Shown: positions 24,743 to 34,911 of the stretch, one piece after another | Numbering within the stretch: position 1 is the first letter of the stretch | Layout of the letters: every line of letters begins with the position of its first letter | NCBI RefSeq assembly: GCF_011065895.1 | Contig: NZ_JAALCR010000008.1 | Span: forward strand, 186,001 to 250,000 | DNA length: 64,000 bases | Origin: Paludisphaera rhizosphaerae | GTDB lineage: Bacteria; Planctomycetota; Planctomycetia; Isosphaerales; Isosphaeraceae | Direction: 5' to 3' | The notes under the pieces: model-generated | Told to the model about the DNA's origin: nothing | The model's input: the letters and a program-made list of their open reading frames with translations, nothing else | Databases searched by the model: none | Position numbers and translations under genes: made by a program

Positions 24743-25510
24743 TCAGCTCTTGGCGCGAGAGCGGGCCTTGGGCTTCTCCGAGCCGCCTCGGGAGGACTCG
24801 GCCTCGCCGTCGGCCATGTAGAGGAGGCGGCCGCAGCTCTTGCAGAACGTGAGGGTGTCCCGGTTGATCAACTCGTTGAGCATCTGGGTGGTGACGGCCG
24901 TGTAACAGCCCAGACAGGCCCCGGCTTCCACCGGCGCCAGGGCGTCGGCGCCGAGTTGCCGGACGACGCGGCGATACTGTTCGCGTTGGTCAGCGGGGAT
25001 CGAGTCCTCGGCCGTGACGATACCCGTCTCCAACTCGGTGAGTTGGGTCTTCTGGGCGACCGCCTGGTCGTCGATCGTCTTCTTGAGGGCGGCGACCTCG
25101 TCGGCGAAGGCCTTGACCTCGGCCTCGGCCTTGGCGAGTTCGGCCTTCTTCTGTTCGACGACCTCGAAGCCCTGGAGGACCTCGTCCTCATACTTGCCCA
25201 TCGCGGTCTTGTCGTGGGCGATCTGGTTCTGGAGGACCTTGTACTCGTCGTTCTTCTTGACGAGGTTCAGCTTCACCTTGAGGTCGTCGATTTTGGACTG
25301 GGCGGCCTGGACGGCGTGCTCGTTCTTCTTGACCGCGAGTTGAGCGTCCTGGAGGGTCTTGCGGACCTTTTCCAGGTCGGTATTGCGGGCGGCGAGCGCC
25401 GCGTTGCGCACAGCGAGGGTCTTGGGGCCGGACTGGAGGCGGTCGCGGATCGCCTTGGCGCGCTGGTGGAGAGTATGCAGGTCGCGAAGGGCGTCGGCGG
25501 TCGCGGTCAT
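24743..25510 (-). CDS. CdsZ-like coiled-coil protein with C4 zinc ribbon
   Basis: 255 aa from the ATG at 25510, chosen because GGAG lies nine bases upstream; an in-frame ATG at 25525 lacks a clear site. Residues about 20-175 are a long charged coiled coil (K-K-N-E-H-A-V-Q-A-A-Q-S-K-I-D-D-L and similar). The C-terminal ribbon is C-L-G-C...C-K-S-C-G-R-L-L-Y (zf-RING_7, formerly DUF164). Characterised relatives are nucleic-acid-associated or hibernation/secretion proteins; the exact role here is unknown. It lies downstream of rpoD, beyond a strong terminator, so it probably has its own promoter. Confidence 0.85.
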   Translation of the reverse strand: MTATADALRDLHTLHQRAKAIRDRLQSGPKTLAVRNAALAARNTDLEKVRKTLQDAQLAVKKNEHAVQAAQSKIDDLKVKLNLVKKNDEYKVLQNQIAHDKTAMGKYEDEVLQGFEVVEQKKAELAKAEAEVKAFADEVAALKKTIDDQAVAQKTQLTELETGIVTAEDSIPADQREQYRRVVRQLGADALAPVEAGACLGCYTAVTTQMLNELINRDTLTFCKSCGRLLYMADGEAESSRGGSEKPKARSRAKS

Positions 25511-25560
25511 CGTTCGGGTCTCCATCGTGTGAGAGGTGTCTCGGTGCGTCCGTCCTGGCG

Positions 25561-25594
25561 AAAAAAAAACCGCCGGTCGTGTGACCGGCGGTTT
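25561..25594 (-). terminator. Intrinsic terminator after rpoD
   Basis: On the minus strand a 12-bp perfect stem (arms 25583-25594 and 25567-25578) with a GTGT loop is followed by nine consecutive T (25569-25561). It starts nine bases after the rpoD stop and ends the dnaG-rpoD transcript. Confidence 0.92.
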
Positions 25595-25603
25595 GAGACC
25601 GCA

Positions 25604-27271
25604 TCAACCGGTGCTCTCAAGGAAACCCTCGAGTTGCCGGCTTCGGACTGGGTGTTGAAGTTTTCGGACGGCCTTGGCCTCGATCTGTCGAACTCGCTCG
25701 CGGGTGACCTTGAAGATCCGGCCGACCTCTTCGAGCGTGTAGGTGTAGCCGTCGCCGAGACCGTAGCGGAGCTTGATGATCTCGCGTTCGCGATAGGTGA
25801 GCGTCTTGAGGACCTGGTCGATCTTGTCCTTGAGCATCTCCTGGGTCGCGGCGTTGATCGGGCTTTCGACGGCCTCGTCTTCGATGAAGTCGCCGAAGTA
25901 GCTGTCCTCGCTCTCGCCGACCGGGCGGTCGAGCGAGATCGGGTGGCGGCTGATCTTCATCACCCGCCGCGTCTCCTCGACGGAGATGTTGGCGGCCTTC
26001 GCCGTCTCCTCGATGGTTGGCTCGCGACCCTTCTCCTGGAGAAGTTTCTTGGAGACGTTGCGAAGCTTGGACATCGTCTCGATCATGTGGACCGGGATGC
26101 GGATCGTCCGGGCCTGGTCGGCGATGGCCCGGGTGATCGCCTGGCGGATCCACCACGTCGCGTAGGTGCTGAACTTGTACCCACGGCGGTACTCATATTT
26201 GTCCACGGCCCGCATCAGGCCGGTGTTCCCTTCCTGGATCAGGTCGAGGAACGAGAGCCCGCGGTTGCGATATTTTTTGGCGATCGAGACGACCAGTCGG
26301 AGGTTGCCGCCGGACAGCTCGCGCTTGGCCTGCTCATATTCCTTGAAGCGGGCGTTCATGATTTCGACGCGGCGGAGGAGGCTCTTGGGGCTCTCCAGCG
26401 TGATCCGCATCAGATCCTTCAGCTCCTTGACCAGGTTGGCCCGGTCCTCGCGACCGCCGCGACCGGCGCGATGCTCGCGGAGCTGGAAGAGAAGCTCGTT
26501 CATTCGGAACGCGATTTGCTCAAGACGCTTCATCAAGGGCTGGACCTTCTGGGTCCGGATGGACAGCTCCTCGACGAGGTTGACGGCCTTGAACCGACGA
26601 CGCTTCAGATCACTGATGAGACCGGCGCGAAGTCCAGGCTCGCGTTCGCGGACGAACGTCTTGAAGTCGCGGACGTTGCACTCCATCAGGTGGGTGAGCG
26701 TCGCCAGGTTGTGGGGCATCCGGCCGAGGATCTGGTCTTTCTCCAGGTTCTCGGTGACAGACACCTTGACCGTCCGGTCGAAGGGGAGTTCGCCTTCGGC
26801 GACCTTCTTGAGGACGTCGACGACCAGGGCCAGAGCGAAGTGGCACTCCAGCACCTTGCGGCGGAACTTCTTGCGGGTGACCTCGATCTTCTTGGCGAGG
26901 TTGATTTCCTGCTCACGAGTGAGCAGCGGAATCTCGCCCATCTGGGTGAGGTACATGCGGACCGGGTCGTCGATCCGCCGCGAGATATCCTCGAGTTCCT
27001 CGGCCGTCAGTTCGCCGTCGTCTTCGTCCGCCTCTTCGGTCAGCTCATCGGGCTCTTCGTCGAGTTCGCCGGAGGCCAGCAGACGGGCCTCGGCCTCATC
27101 CTCATTGACGAGCTCGATGTTCAACTCATCGAGGGTCTCCAGCAGACCGGGAATGCGCTCGGGGCTGTTGGGATCATCGGGCAGCACGTCGTTAACCTGA
27201 TCGAAGGTCAGGAATCCGCGACGTTTGCCCAGTTCGAGGAGGGCCTTAAGACCCTCGTCCAGCTTGTCCAT
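25604..27271 (-). CDS. rpoD: Primary sigma factor RpoD (sigma-70)
   Basis: 555 aa from the ATG at 27271 (the ATG at 27274 is adjacent; GAGGGAGGA overlaps them). It has an N-terminal region 1.1-like segment and an acidic block ([14 protein letters not shown]), then region 1.2 [12 protein letters not shown]. Region 2 is [17 protein letters not shown] with D-L-I-Q-E-G-N-x-G-L-M-R-A-V, and [15 protein letters not shown] for -10 recognition. Region 3 and region 4.2 [19 protein letters not shown] complete it. It directs housekeeping transcription. It starts 10 nt after the dnaG stop, as in the classical macromolecular-synthesis operon, here without rpsU. Confidence 0.97.
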   Translation of the reverse strand: MDKLDEGLKALLELGKRRGFLTFDQVNDVLPDDPNSPERIPGLLETLDELNIELVNEDEAEARLLASGELDEEPDELTEEADEDDGELTAEELEDISRRIDDPVRMYLTQMGEIPLLTREQEINLAKKIEVTRKKFRRKVLECHFALALVVDVLKKVAEGELPFDRTVKVSVTENLEKDQILGRMPHNLATLTHLMECNVRDFKTFVREREPGLRAGLISDLKRRRFKAVNLVEELSIRTQKVQPLMKRLEQIAFRMNELLFQLREHRAGRGGREDRANLVKELKDLMRITLESPKSLLRRVEIMNARFKEYEQAKRELSGGNLRLVVSIAKKYRNRGLSFLDLIQEGNTGLMRAVDKYEYRRGYKFSTYATWWIRQAITRAIADQARTIRIPVHMIETMSKLRNVSKKLLQEKGREPTIEETAKAANISVEETRRVMKISRHPISLDRPVGESEDSYFGDFIEDEAVESPINAATQEMLKDKIDQVLKTLTYREREIIKLRYGLGDGYTYTLEEVGRIFKVTRERVRQIEAKAVRKLQHPVRSRQLEGFLESTG

Positions 27272-27281
27272 CATTCCTCCC

Positions 27282-29228
27282 TCACGCACAAGACTTCGGA
27301 TCGGGACGAGCGGCCTTCACATTCAAGGTCCCGGCCCGCTGGGTCATGAGTTGTCGTAGTTCTCGCTTCAAGGCGCGGTAGACGTCCGGTTCTTGTTCTT
27401 CATCGGTCTCTGCGATGGCTTGCCGTAGTTCGGTCTGGCGAGTCATTCGTTCGCGGTCGGCGAGGCGGGCCAGAACCAGCTCCAATCGTTGCTCCCAACT
27501 TCCCGGGGGGAACTGGACGGCGTCGAGCGGCTGAAGTTCGGGGCGTTGCAGTCCGTCGTGGTGCAGGTCGTTGAGTCGTTCCAGGACCGCCAGGGCGGCG
27601 AGGTCGTCGAGGTTTTCCTTGATCGCGCCGTAAGTCGGTTGCTCGCCCTGTCCATAAAGGTCATAAGCGGCGTCCAGAATCGCGCGGGCCGAGCCGTCTT
27701 GCATCGAACCGACGGAGACCCGGGCCACCAGGGCGGCCGTCACGTCAGGTCGGGCGACCACCGCCGCCACCAACTCGCGTTCGACCGGGTCCATCGTCGC
27801 CAGCAGGGCGTCGGCGGAAGGGATCGACTCGGCCGCCGTGGGCGTCGTCGCGGCCGGCCCGGCGGGAACCTTCCGAGTCGCCGTCTTTCGCAGCCCCTTG
27901 AGCCGCTTCTGCAAGTCTCCCGCTTTCATCTTCAAGGCGAGGGCCAGAGCATCCAGAGCCTTGCTCACGGCGACGTCCTGGGCTGAGCCAGGAGCCGCCG
28001 CCGGCACGCGGGCCAGGATGCCGAGCACCCACTCGGAGGCCTGTCGGGCGCCGTCGATCGTGTCCAGGTCGAATCGCGTCCGGGACCGATCGAGCACGAA
28101 GGTCAAGGGATCTCGGGCCTCGTCGGCCAGCTTTCGGAATGCTTCGGCTCCTTCACTCAGGAGGTAGTCGCAAGGATCCAGACCCGAAGGAAGCGACAGC
28201 ACCCGCACGTCCAGTTCATGTCCCAGGAAGACTTCCAGCGCCCGCTCCGCCGCGGATTGGCCCGCCTCATCGCCGTCGTAAACCAGGCAGGCCCGGTTGG
28301 CCAACCGGCGGAGCAGGGGGACGTGTTCGTCGCCGAACGCCGTCCCCAGCGTCGCCACGACGTTCGTCAGCCCCACCTGGTGCGCCGCCATCACGTCGGT
28401 ATACCCTTCCATCACCGCGACCCAGCCTGCTTCGCGACACGAAGACCTCGCAAGATCCGCGGCGTAAAGCAGGCGACGCTTCTGGAAGAGCGTCGTCTCA
28501 GGGCTGTTAACGTATTTTGCGACACGAAAACCCCGAGACGAAGCCGCTCGCTCTGCTTCCGGAAGGATCCGTCCCCCGAATCCCACCGGACGGCCCCGCT
28601 CGTCGCGAATCGGAAAGATCAGCCGACCCCGAAACCGCGCGTGAACCTTACCGCCTACCTCTTCCGCCGACGTCGCCAGCCCTGCCTTCTCCAACAACTC
28701 CCGCGTATAACCCTTTCGTTTCGCCTCGTCGAACAACCAGGCCGGATCGTCCAGAGCGAAACCCAGATGAAACCGAGCCGCGGTCGCCGCCGTCAGCCCA
28801 CGCCCCTCCAGGTACGTCCTCGGCGAATCATGCTTCCCCAGGGCTCGCTCGAACAATCCCTCCGCCCATCCTAGAACCGTCAGCAGGTCCGCCTTCGAAG
28901 GCCCCCCCGCCGACGCCTCCGAACTCGACGGCCCATCCAACGCGATCCCCGCTCGCTCCGCCAGAATTCGCAACGCCTCCGGGAAATCCACCCGCTCGTA
29001 CTTCTGCACGAACTCGAAAACATCCCCTCCGATGTTGCAGACCCAGCACTTGAAGGTCTGACGATCCGGATTGACTTCCAGCGAGGGATGGCGGTCGTCG
29101 TGCCAGGGACATAAAGCCTTGTAACGCGACCCGGCTCGATGCAGGGCGAGACCGTAATCCCCCACCAACTTCACGATATCAACCGCGTTTTTTATGGCGG
29201 CCTTCGTCGTATCGGATGGCCTGGGCAC
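27282..29228 (-). CDS. dnaG: DNA primase DnaG
   Basis: 648 aa from the GTG at 29228, fixed by AGGAG seven bases upstream; the frame continues 23 codons further without a site. The CHC2 zinc finger is C40-P-W-H43 with C61-W-V-C64. The toprim region has [14 protein letters not shown] and L-V-Y-D-G-D-E-A-G for metal-dependent primer synthesis. The C-terminal third is the helicase-binding, DnaB-interacting region, Ala/Arg-rich with lower conservation. It makes RNA primers at the replication fork and is the first gene of the dnaG-rpoD unit. Confidence 0.97.
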   Translation of the reverse strand: MPRPSDTTKAAIKNAVDIVKLVGDYGLALHRAGSRYKALCPWHDDRHPSLEVNPDRQTFKCWVCNIGGDVFEFVQKYERVDFPEALRILAERAGIALDGPSSSEASAGGPSKADLLTVLGWAEGLFERALGKHDSPRTYLEGRGLTAATAARFHLGFALDDPAWLFDEAKRKGYTRELLEKAGLATSAEEVGGKVHARFRGRLIFPIRDERGRPVGFGGRILPEAERAASSRGFRVAKYVNSPETTLFQKRRLLYAADLARSSCREAGWVAVMEGYTDVMAAHQVGLTNVVATLGTAFGDEHVPLLRRLANRACLVYDGDEAGQSAAERALEVFLGHELDVRVLSLPSGLDPCDYLLSEGAEAFRKLADEARDPLTFVLDRSRTRFDLDTIDGARQASEWVLGILARVPAAAPGSAQDVAVSKALDALALALKMKAGDLQKRLKGLRKTATRKVPAGPAATTPTAAESIPSADALLATMDPVERELVAAVVARPDVTAALVARVSVGSMQDGSARAILDAAYDLYGQGEQPTYGAIKENLDDLAALAVLERLNDLHHDGLQRPELQPLDAVQFPPGSWEQRLELVLARLADRERMTRQTELRQAIAETDEEQEPDVYRALKRELRQLMTQRAGTLNVKAARPDPKSCA

Positions 29229-29365
29229 GGGATTCTCCTGATCATTCCGACGCGAGTCCGGATCCTTGGTTCGCGCCGGCGCGACCTCTCTTGACAAGAG
29301 GACGCCGAGGCGCTCGCGTCTCGTTGGGTTCGTGCCCGAAGGTGGCTCTCGGAGGGTTCAACGAA

Positions 29366-29393
29366 ATTATAGCCCACCCCTACATACCGTCAA
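29366..29393 (-). promoter_or_regulatory. Sigma-70 promoter of dnaG-rpoD
   Basis: On the minus strand TTGACG (29393-29388) and a consensus TATAAT (29371-29366) are separated by 16 bases. It is one of the best housekeeping promoter matches seen in the window and lies about 140 nt upstream of the dnaG start, indicating a long leader. Confidence 0.8.
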
Positions 29394-29636
29394 GTTTTCG
29401 AGGCCTCCGGCCGACACCCCCGTGATTCTTCTAACCCGGCATCATTTTAGCAGTTGCGCTAGACGGCCCAAGGTCCACCATATTCTGATCGCATGTCCAC
29501 TTAAACCGGCTCGCAAATCGCCTCGGGTCCCCTCTCACATCTCGCCTTGCTTCCCAAACCTCGGTACGGGACGGTGAAGAAACAATTCAACGTCGTCCCG
29601 CACACCAAGTGTCCAAGTCAAGTCCCAGAGATTTCG

Positions 29637-29669
29637 AAAAACGGACGCCCCCATGCAAACGGGGGCGTC
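29637..29669 (-). terminator. Intrinsic terminator after the cellulase gene
   Basis: GACGCCCCC (29644-29652) and GGGGGCGTC (29661-29669) form a perfect nine-bp stem with an eight-base loop. On the minus strand it is followed within three bases by TTTTT (29641-29637). It lies about 40 nt after the cellulase stop. Confidence 0.85.
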
Positions 29670-29707
29670 GATCGGGACTGAGTTGGAGAGGTCGAGGGCG
29701 TGGGAAG

Positions 29708-31417
29708 TCAGGGTCGTCCGAACAGGGCGTCCCGTAAGCCTGGCTCGGGGCGGTCGTGCTCGACGTCCCAGTAGTTGAAGCCCGCGTGCCAGTCCCAGAG
29801 GGCCCAGCCGACGCCGGCCTTCTCAAGTCGGCTGCGGAACTCACGATAGTAGTTCGCCCTCGACTTCGGATCGGCCGACATGATCGCGCCGAACTCCCCC
29901 AGGTAGACCGGCCTGCCGTAGTAGTCGGACCACTCTTGGACCGCTGCGACGGCCTTGTCCATCACCTCAGGCCCCGACGGATTGGAGCCTGCCGGCGTGG
30001 TGTTGTATTGATGGATCCATGACTGGAATCCAGGCGTCAACTTCAACGAGGGATCAGGAACCAAAGGCGACGACGGCGGGCCGGGGAACTGGATTCCCTT
30101 CTGCTTTCCGTCGTCGCCGCGGTTGGTCCACGGGGCTCCCTGGTGTGTGAAGAAGAAGGGGTCGTAGGAGTGGACAGTGGCGATGATGTTGTCGTCGTCG
30201 TCCGGAAGTCGGAGGGCAGGGAGTTCCGAGATCGAATTCCAACGCCCCGGGCCGATCACGATCGCCCGCGCTGGGTCGGCCTTGCGGATCACCTTCACGG
30301 CCTGGGCGAAGATGGGGTTGATGACCTCGGTCGTTCCCTTGTCCTTGGATTCGTTGAGCAGTTCATAGGCGAGCGTGGCGGGGTGTCGCGCGTAGTGTTC
30401 AGAGACCTGCCGCCAGATCGCCAGGAATTTGGGGGTCTGCCCGGCCGGATCGCTGGTGAATGCGTCGAAGTGGTGGATGTTGATCAGCGCGGCGAGCCCC
30501 TCGGCGTGAGCCGCGTTCAGGAAGTAATCAACCCGCTTGAAGATGTCGGCCGAGAGCTTGTAGTCGGGGCCAGCGCCCGTGTAGTGGTGCCAGCCGATGG
30601 GGATGCGGATGTGGTCGAACCCCTCGGCCTTGATCTTCTTGACGTCGTCGACCGTGTATTTGACGGCCCAGTTCTGGCCCGGGGGGACTTCCAGGCCGTT
30701 GCCGAGGTTGGCTCCGCGGAGGAACTTCTTCGCCGACCGATGAGCGGGCGTGTCCTGGCCGGTCAGCCGCTTCATGTCCTGAAAACCCTGAGGCGTCCGC
30801 GCCATCGCCTGGACGCGGACCGTCACCGGGACGCCCGCCTTCACGGCGATCTTCGCGGCGAGGGGTTGGTCGTGCCAGGTACAAGCGTAGTGCGAACCGG
30901 AGGAGGCCGGCGGAGCGGGGGAGGCCGGTGGGGTAGGAGCCGAGGGAGCGACGGGCGGGTGGAGTGAGGCGGTCACGATCGCCCCCGCGCCCTCCCAACC
31001 GGTTCGAGACTCCAGCCCCAGGTCGGCCGAGGTTGAGCCCCCCTCAATGCGGAGGTCGTCCCAGAACACTTCCTGGCGATAGACGCCGCCGCCCGGAGCC
31101 TGTTCCCAGGGACCCATGAGGGTTAGCGTAACGGTCCCCGAAGCCTCTGGCGTGAACGCAACGGCAAGCGGCTTCCACCCCAGTCGACCGATGCGGAAGT
31201 TCGATGTGTAGCCGAAACGGGAGCGATCGGCTGCGACCCAGTTCATGCGTTCGATCGAGCCGTCGCCGGAGACGACGCGGCCGTGATCGATCGGGACGTC
31301 GCCCGAGAGGTCGAACCGGGCCGAGGTCGCCAGCCGCGTCGGAGGCTCCGCGGCAAAAGCCCAGGCCGGTAGGAATACCAACGCGAGCGAGGCGAAACGT
31401 GATAGTCGAGGCGTCAT
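29708..31417 (-). CDS. Secreted GH5-type cellulase (endoglucanase-like) with N-terminal accessory domain
   Basis: 569 aa. Residues 1-22 are a signal peptide (A-L-V-F-L-P-A-W-A-F-A-A). Residues about 25-150 form a beta-rich module like a carbohydrate-binding domain, followed by a Pro/Ala-rich linker (about 155-175). The catalytic (beta/alpha)8 domain starts near residue 235 (L-R-G-A-N-L-G-N-G-L-E). H-I-R-I-P-I-G-W-H-H is the third-strand region, Y-E-L-L-N-E holds the acid/base Glu at about 356, and Y-L-G-E-F-G holds the nucleophile Glu at about 508. These are the GH5 signatures, so hydrolysis of a beta-glycan outside the cytoplasm is likely; the exact substrate is not shown. Confidence 0.88.
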   Translation of the reverse strand: MTPRLSRFASLALVFLPAWAFAAEPPTRLATSARFDLSGDVPIDHGRVVSGDGSIERMNWVAADRSRFGYTSNFRIGRLGWKPLAVAFTPEASGTVTLTLMGPWEQAPGGGVYRQEVFWDDLRIEGGSTSADLGLESRTGWEGAGAIVTASLHPPVAPSAPTPPASPAPPASSGSHYACTWHDQPLAAKIAVKAGVPVTVRVQAMARTPQGFQDMKRLTGQDTPAHRSAKKFLRGANLGNGLEVPPGQNWAVKYTVDDVKKIKAEGFDHIRIPIGWHHYTGAGPDYKLSADIFKRVDYFLNAAHAEGLAALINIHHFDAFTSDPAGQTPKFLAIWRQVSEHYARHPATLAYELLNESKDKGTTEVINPIFAQAVKVIRKADPARAIVIGPGRWNSISELPALRLPDDDDNIIATVHSYDPFFFTHQGAPWTNRGDDGKQKGIQFPGPPSSPLVPDPSLKLTPGFQSWIHQYNTTPAGSNPSGPEVMDKAVAAVQEWSDYYGRPVYLGEFGAIMSADPKSRANYYREFRSRLEKAGVGWALWDWHAGFNYWDVEHDRPEPGLRDALFGRP

Positions 31418-31502
31418 GGGTGGTCCGTACTCCCCCGCGAAGTTGGCGAGTGGAGAGGGGCGGATCGGACGCCGAGGGCTGAGGCGGGCCGGCTTCGCGG
31501 GG

Positions 31503-31937
31503 TCAGTCGGCGGGGCCGTTTAGCTCGCGCGTGATCCGAAAGGCCATCTGGGCCTTCTCGTCCCCCGAATACTCCTCGTGCGGCCAGGGCCAGTCAACGG
31601 GGTCGTCGGAGAACCGCGGGATGATGTGCCAGTGGCAGTGATCGACCGTCTGGCCGGCGACCTGACCACTGTTGATGATCAGGTTCGAGCCTTCCGCTCC
31701 AACAGCGGCGACCACGGCTCGGGTGAGTCGTGGGACCAGCGACCCAAGATGGGCGGCGAGTTCCTCGGGAAGATCGCGGACCTGGGAGTGATGGTCGCGA
31801 GGAATGATGAGGATGTGTCCCTTGACGACCGGATTGACGTCCATGATGGCGATCGCCTGGTCTGTCTCCAGAACCGAGACGGATGGGATGTCACCGTGGA
31901 CGATCTTGCAGAAGATGCAATGAGGGTCGCGGCTCAT
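31503..31937 (-). CDS. HIT-family nucleotide hydrolase (HinT-like)
   Basis: 144 aa from the ATG at 31937; the frame runs 76 codons further upstream but crosses a hairpin and has no family similarity. It begins C-I-F-C-K-I-V-H-G-D-I-P, has the P-V-V-K-G-H-I-L-I-I-P strand and the active-site H-C-H-W-H-I-I-P (H-x-H-x-H). HIT proteins hydrolyse adenosine phosphoramidates or dinucleoside polyphosphates in the cytosol. The Cys pair with a downstream His suggests a structural zinc. It lies downstream of the ribosomal operon, separated by a hairpin. Confidence 0.92.
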   Translation of the reverse strand: MSRDPHCIFCKIVHGDIPSVSVLETDQAIAIMDVNPVVKGHILIIPRDHHSQVRDLPEELAAHLGSLVPRLTRAVVAAVGAEGSNLIINSGQVAGQTVDHCHWHIIPRFSDDPVDWPWPHEEYSGDEKAQMAFRITRELNGPAD

Positions 31938-32011
31938 AGACGCCTCGGCGGTTCGAGAAAGCCGTAGCGAAGCATCGAAGCAGCCGAACGAGCCGTTCGA
32001 CGAGGAGAGGC

Positions 32012-32039
32012 GTTCCCTCTCCCGATGGGGAGAGGGAAC
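32012..32039. repeat. Perfect hairpin between rplQ and the HIT gene
   Basis: GTTCCCTCTCCC (32012-32023) and GGGAGAGGGAAC (32028-32039) form a perfect 12-bp stem with a GATG loop. No T-run follows on either strand. It may act as a stabilising or terminating structure at the end of the ribosomal transcript, or belong to a dispersed palindromic repeat family. Confidence 0.6.
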
Positions 32040-32070
32040 CGCGATGACCAGCATCGGGTCCACCGCCGGA

Positions 32071-32484
32071 TCAGGAGGCGGGAGCCTCGACGGCCGGACG
32101 GCTGGGGGTCTTGATGGTCTCGTTCTCGCCGAGGAGCATGATGACGGCCATCTCGGCGGCGTCACCCTGGCGGACCTTGGCGAGCTTGTAGATGCGGGTG
32201 TAACCGCCGGGACGGCTGGCGAACCGGGGGCCGATCTCGTGGAACAGCTTGTAGGCCACGTCCTTGTTGTTCAGGACGGCCAGGCTGCGACGGAACGGGT
32301 CGAGCTTGAAGCCCTCCTTGGCGAGGGTGATCAGCTTCTCGACGTAAGGCTGCAGTTCCTTGGCCTTGGGAACCGTCGTGGTGATCTTGCCGTGCTCCAG
32401 CAGCGCCGTGGCCAGGTTGCGCAGGAGCATGCGGCGGTGTTCGGGGGTACGCTTGAACTTGCGGCCGGCTTTCTTGTGACGCAT
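32071..32484 (-). CDS. rplQ: 50S ribosomal protein L17
   Basis: 137 aa. The N-terminus M-R-H-K-K-A-G-R-K-F-K-R-T-P-E-H-R-R is diagnostic for L17, followed by M-L-L-R-N-L-A-T-A-L and L-I-T-L-A-K. A C-terminal extension of about 20 residues (T-I-K-T-P-S-R-P) goes beyond the E. coli length of 127. L17 lies at the exit-tunnel side of the large subunit. It is the last gene of the ribosomal run, directly after rpoA as in most bacteria. Confidence 0.97.
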   Translation of the reverse strand: MRHKKAGRKFKRTPEHRRMLLRNLATALLEHGKITTTVPKAKELQPYVEKLITLAKEGFKLDPFRRSLAVLNNKDVAYKLFHEIGPRFASRPGGYTRIYKLAKVRQGDAAEMAVIMLLGENETIKTPSRPAVEAPAS

Positions 32485-32570
32485 GGCGGATTTCTTATCG
32501 GTTCAGGGGCTTCGGGTCGCGGCGGCCCCGGGCGAAAAGGCCCGGGGTCTCGCCTCACGTCGAAAACCGG

Positions 32571-33566
32571 TCAACTCTTGGGGGGGACGGACATGCCCAG
32601 GTCGAGGCCGATCTCGTGGAGCTTGGCCCTGACCTCCTTGAGGGTCGTCTCACCGAAGTTTCGGACGTTCAGGAGCTGGTCCTCGCTGCGGCTGACCAGA
32701 TGCCGAACGGTCGTGATTCCTTCGCTTTCCAGGCAGTTGGTGGCCCGGACGGACAACTCCAGCTCGGCGAGGCTCATGTCGAGCTTGCGCTCGAGTTCGG
32801 CGTCGAGCGGAGCGTACGCGTTGCCGTCGTACGGACCGGCGTCGCTGGGGAGGCCGGGGCCCGGCTCGTTGTACTGGACGAACGGGTTCAGGTGCTTGCG
32901 AAGGATCTTGGCGGCCTCGACGAGCGCCATTTCCGGGTTGAGGACGCCGGTGGTCCAGATCCGGAGGATGAGCTTGTCGTAGTTGGTCCGCTGACCGACG
33001 CGGGTGTTCTCGACGTGGTATTCCACGCGCTGAACCGGGCTGAAGCTGGCGTCGATGGGGATGACGCCGATCTCCAGGTCGTCGGTGTGGCCTTCGGCGG
33101 CGGTCCGGTATCCTCGGCCGTTCTCGACGGTCATTTCCAGGTGGAAAGGAACGTCGTCGGTGAGCGTGCAGAGGATGTGGTCGGGATTGATGATCTCGAT
33201 CGACTCGTCGTGGAGGATGTCCGCGGCGGTGACGACGCCGCGGCGGTCGCGGTCGATGCGGATCGTGCGGGGCTGCTCGGAGTGGTTCTTGACCACCAGC
33301 AGCTTGGTGTTGAGCACCAGATCGGTGATGTCGTCGACCATGCCGGGGATCGACGAGAACTCGTGCTGGACGCCCTGAATCTTGATCTTGGTGACCGCGC
33401 TCCCCTCCAGGCTGGAGAGGAGAATACGGCGCAGGCTGTTGCCCACGGTATGGCCGAAGCCGCGTTCGAACGGCTCGACGTGGAACTCTCCGAAATTCTC
33501 GGAAAGGCTGTCGCGGTTGCAGACGACGCGACTGGGCAATTCGAGGCCGCGCCAACGGATACGCAT
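32571..33566 (-). CDS. rpoA: RNA polymerase alpha subunit
   Basis: 331 aa from the ATG at 33566 (ATG at 33569 adjacent; AGGGGGA upstream). The N-terminal domain, for assembly with beta and beta-prime, contains [26 protein letters not shown]. The C-terminal domain has [12 protein letters not shown] and [14 protein letters not shown], the helix-hairpin-helix that binds UP elements and activators. Length matches the family (329 in E. coli). It sits between rpsD and rplQ in the alpha operon order. Confidence 0.98.
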   Translation of the reverse strand: MRIRWRGLELPSRVVCNRDSLSENFGEFHVEPFERGFGHTVGNSLRRILLSSLEGSAVTKIKIQGVQHEFSSIPGMVDDITDLVLNTKLLVVKNHSEQPRTIRIDRDRRGVVTAADILHDESIEIINPDHILCTLTDDVPFHLEMTVENGRGYRTAAEGHTDDLEIGVIPIDASFSPVQRVEYHVENTRVGQRTNYDKLILRIWTTGVLNPEMALVEAAKILRKHLNPFVQYNEPGPGLPSDAGPYDGNAYAPLDAELERKLDMSLAELELSVRATNCLESEGITTVRHLVSRSEDQLLNVRNFGETTLKEVRAKLHEIGLDLGMSVPPKS

Positions 33567-33610
33567 CATGAATCCCCCTGGTGTGCTCTCGCTCCGGGCC
33601 GGTCGCCGGC

Positions 33611-34240
33611 TCAGCGGCTCAACAACTCGACGATCAACTGCGGAGTGACGGGCAGCGCGACGTCCTGGACGGACGGCAGGCGGCTGACGCGTCCCTCGGG
33701 GGGGTCGGAGCTGATCCGGTCGAGCCAATCGGGGACCGGGGGCAGGAAGTCGGCCTGCTGGTTCTCCAGGGCCAGATTCCTCGAGTGCTCGCGGTTCTTG
33801 ACGGAGATCTGGTCGCCAGGCTTGACCAGGTAGCTCGGGATGTCCACCTTCTTGCCGTTGACCAGGATGTGGCCGTGGCGGATGAACTGGCGAGCCTGGG
33901 GCCGCGAGCAGGCGAACTGGAGCCGGGCCACGACGTTGTCGAGCCGACGCTCCAGGAGCGACATCAGGGCGTCGCCGGTGTTGCCCGTCTTGCGGTTGGC
34001 TTCGGCGTAGTACTTGCGGAACTGACGCTCGAAGATGCCGTAGAAGCGCTTGACCTTCTGCTTCTCACGCAGACGGATGGCGTACTCGCTCGCCTTGCCG
34101 CGGCGGAACTGGTGCATGCCCGGGACGCCGTCCCGACGCACGATGGCGCACTTGTTGCCGTAGCACCGCGCCCCCTTCAGGTAGAGGTTGGTGCCCTCGC
34201 GGCGGCAGAGCCGGCAGACTGGTCCTGTATATCGTCCCAT
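33611..34240 (-). CDS. rpsD: 30S ribosomal protein S4
   Basis: 209 aa from the ATG at 34240 ([16 protein letters not shown]). The C-x-x-C pair with a later C-Y-G-N-K-C suggests the zinc-binding form. The S4 RNA-binding domain is [11 protein letters not shown] and [16 protein letters not shown]4 nucleates 30S assembly on 16S rRNA; in E. coli it is also the translational repressor of the alpha operon, which may or may not apply here. Confidence 0.97.
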   Translation of the reverse strand: MGRYTGPVCRLCRREGTNLYLKGARCYGNKCAIVRRDGVPGMHQFRRGKASEYAIRLREKQKVKRFYGIFERQFRKYYAEANRKTGNTGDALMSLLERRLDNVVARLQFACSRPQARQFIRHGHILVNGKKVDIPSYLVKPGDQISVKNREHSRNLALENQQADFLPPVPDWLDRISSDPPEGRVSRLPSVQDVALPVTPQLIVELLSR

Positions 34241-34369
34241 GGTAGATCCAGCGAACCTCGATCTCTTGGATTGTCTTGTAAGTGTGCGGGCGGCGGGTGA
34301 CATCGGCCGGACGTCAAGGCCGGGGCGGCGGGCTGGGGCGGGGGGCCGCCTCGCGGCCGTCGGCCGGAA

Positions 34370-34750
34370 TCAGACGCGGCGCTTCTTCGGGGGGCGGCAG
34401 CCGTTGTGCGGCAGCGGGGTGACGTCTTCAATGGCCTTGATCGACAGGCCGGAAGCCTGGATGGCGGTGATGGCGCTTTCGCGACCGGAGCCGGGTCCCT
34501 TGACCTTGACCTCGACTTCCTTGACGCCGAACTTCGTCGCCGAGGCGGCGGCCGTCTCGGCGGCGCGCTGGGCGGCGAACGGGGTGCTCTTGCGGCTTCC
34601 CTTGAAGCCGACCGTCCCGGACGAGGCCCAGCAGAGGGCGTCGCCGTTGGGATCGGTGATGGTCACGGTCGTGTTGTTGAACGTCGCCTTGATGTGCACC
34701 ACCGCACGACTGACGTTGCGCCGCGTCTTCCGCTTCTTGGCCTTGGCCAC
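34370..34750 (-). CDS. rpsK: 30S ribosomal protein S11
   Basis: 126 aa. Contains [33 protein letters not shown] and the C-terminal [15 protein letters not shown], all standard for S11. S11 forms part of the 30S platform near the mRNA exit. It lies between rpsM and rpsD, as expected. Confidence 0.98.
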   Translation of the reverse strand: MAKAKKRKTRRNVSRAVVHIKATFNNTTVTITDPNGDALCWASSGTVGFKGSRKSTPFAAQRAAETAAASATKFGVKEVEVKVKGPGSGRESAITAIQASGLSIKAIEDVTPLPHNGCRPPKKRRV

Positions 34751-34911
34751 GGGTCCTTCGCTCCTCGTCTCACCTGACCGAAAATGTGTTTCTTCGCCGC
34801 CCGCGGCGGGGACGATTCAACGCCCCGCGCCCGCCTTGATGTCGTTGTCTCGACGACGACCACCCGCGCCCCCCTCGGCCCGGCGCGGCGGTCATCAGAA
34901 TGACGCGCTTC

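Larger units (their letters stand above)
29229..29707. other. Intergenic region upstream of dnaG and downstream of the cellulase gene
   Basis: 479 nt with no supported gene. It holds the dnaG promoter (29366-29393) and the cellulase terminator (29637-29669), both listed. The dnaG leader would be about 130 nt long. The middle part (about 29400-29600) shows no clear repeat or RNA gene. Confidence 0.7.

Noticed and set aside
24668-27349. An 893-codon open frame on the plus strand
   Set aside because: It is the antisense of the zinc-ribbon gene and rpoD, with repetitive Leu/Gly/Asp/Val composition typical of mirror frames in GC-rich DNA. rpoD on the other strand is unmistakable.
29400-29600. A tRNA or small RNA gene in the dnaG leader
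   Set aside because: No cloverleaf, T-loop or 3' acceptor pattern could be found; the stretch looks like ordinary leader DNA.
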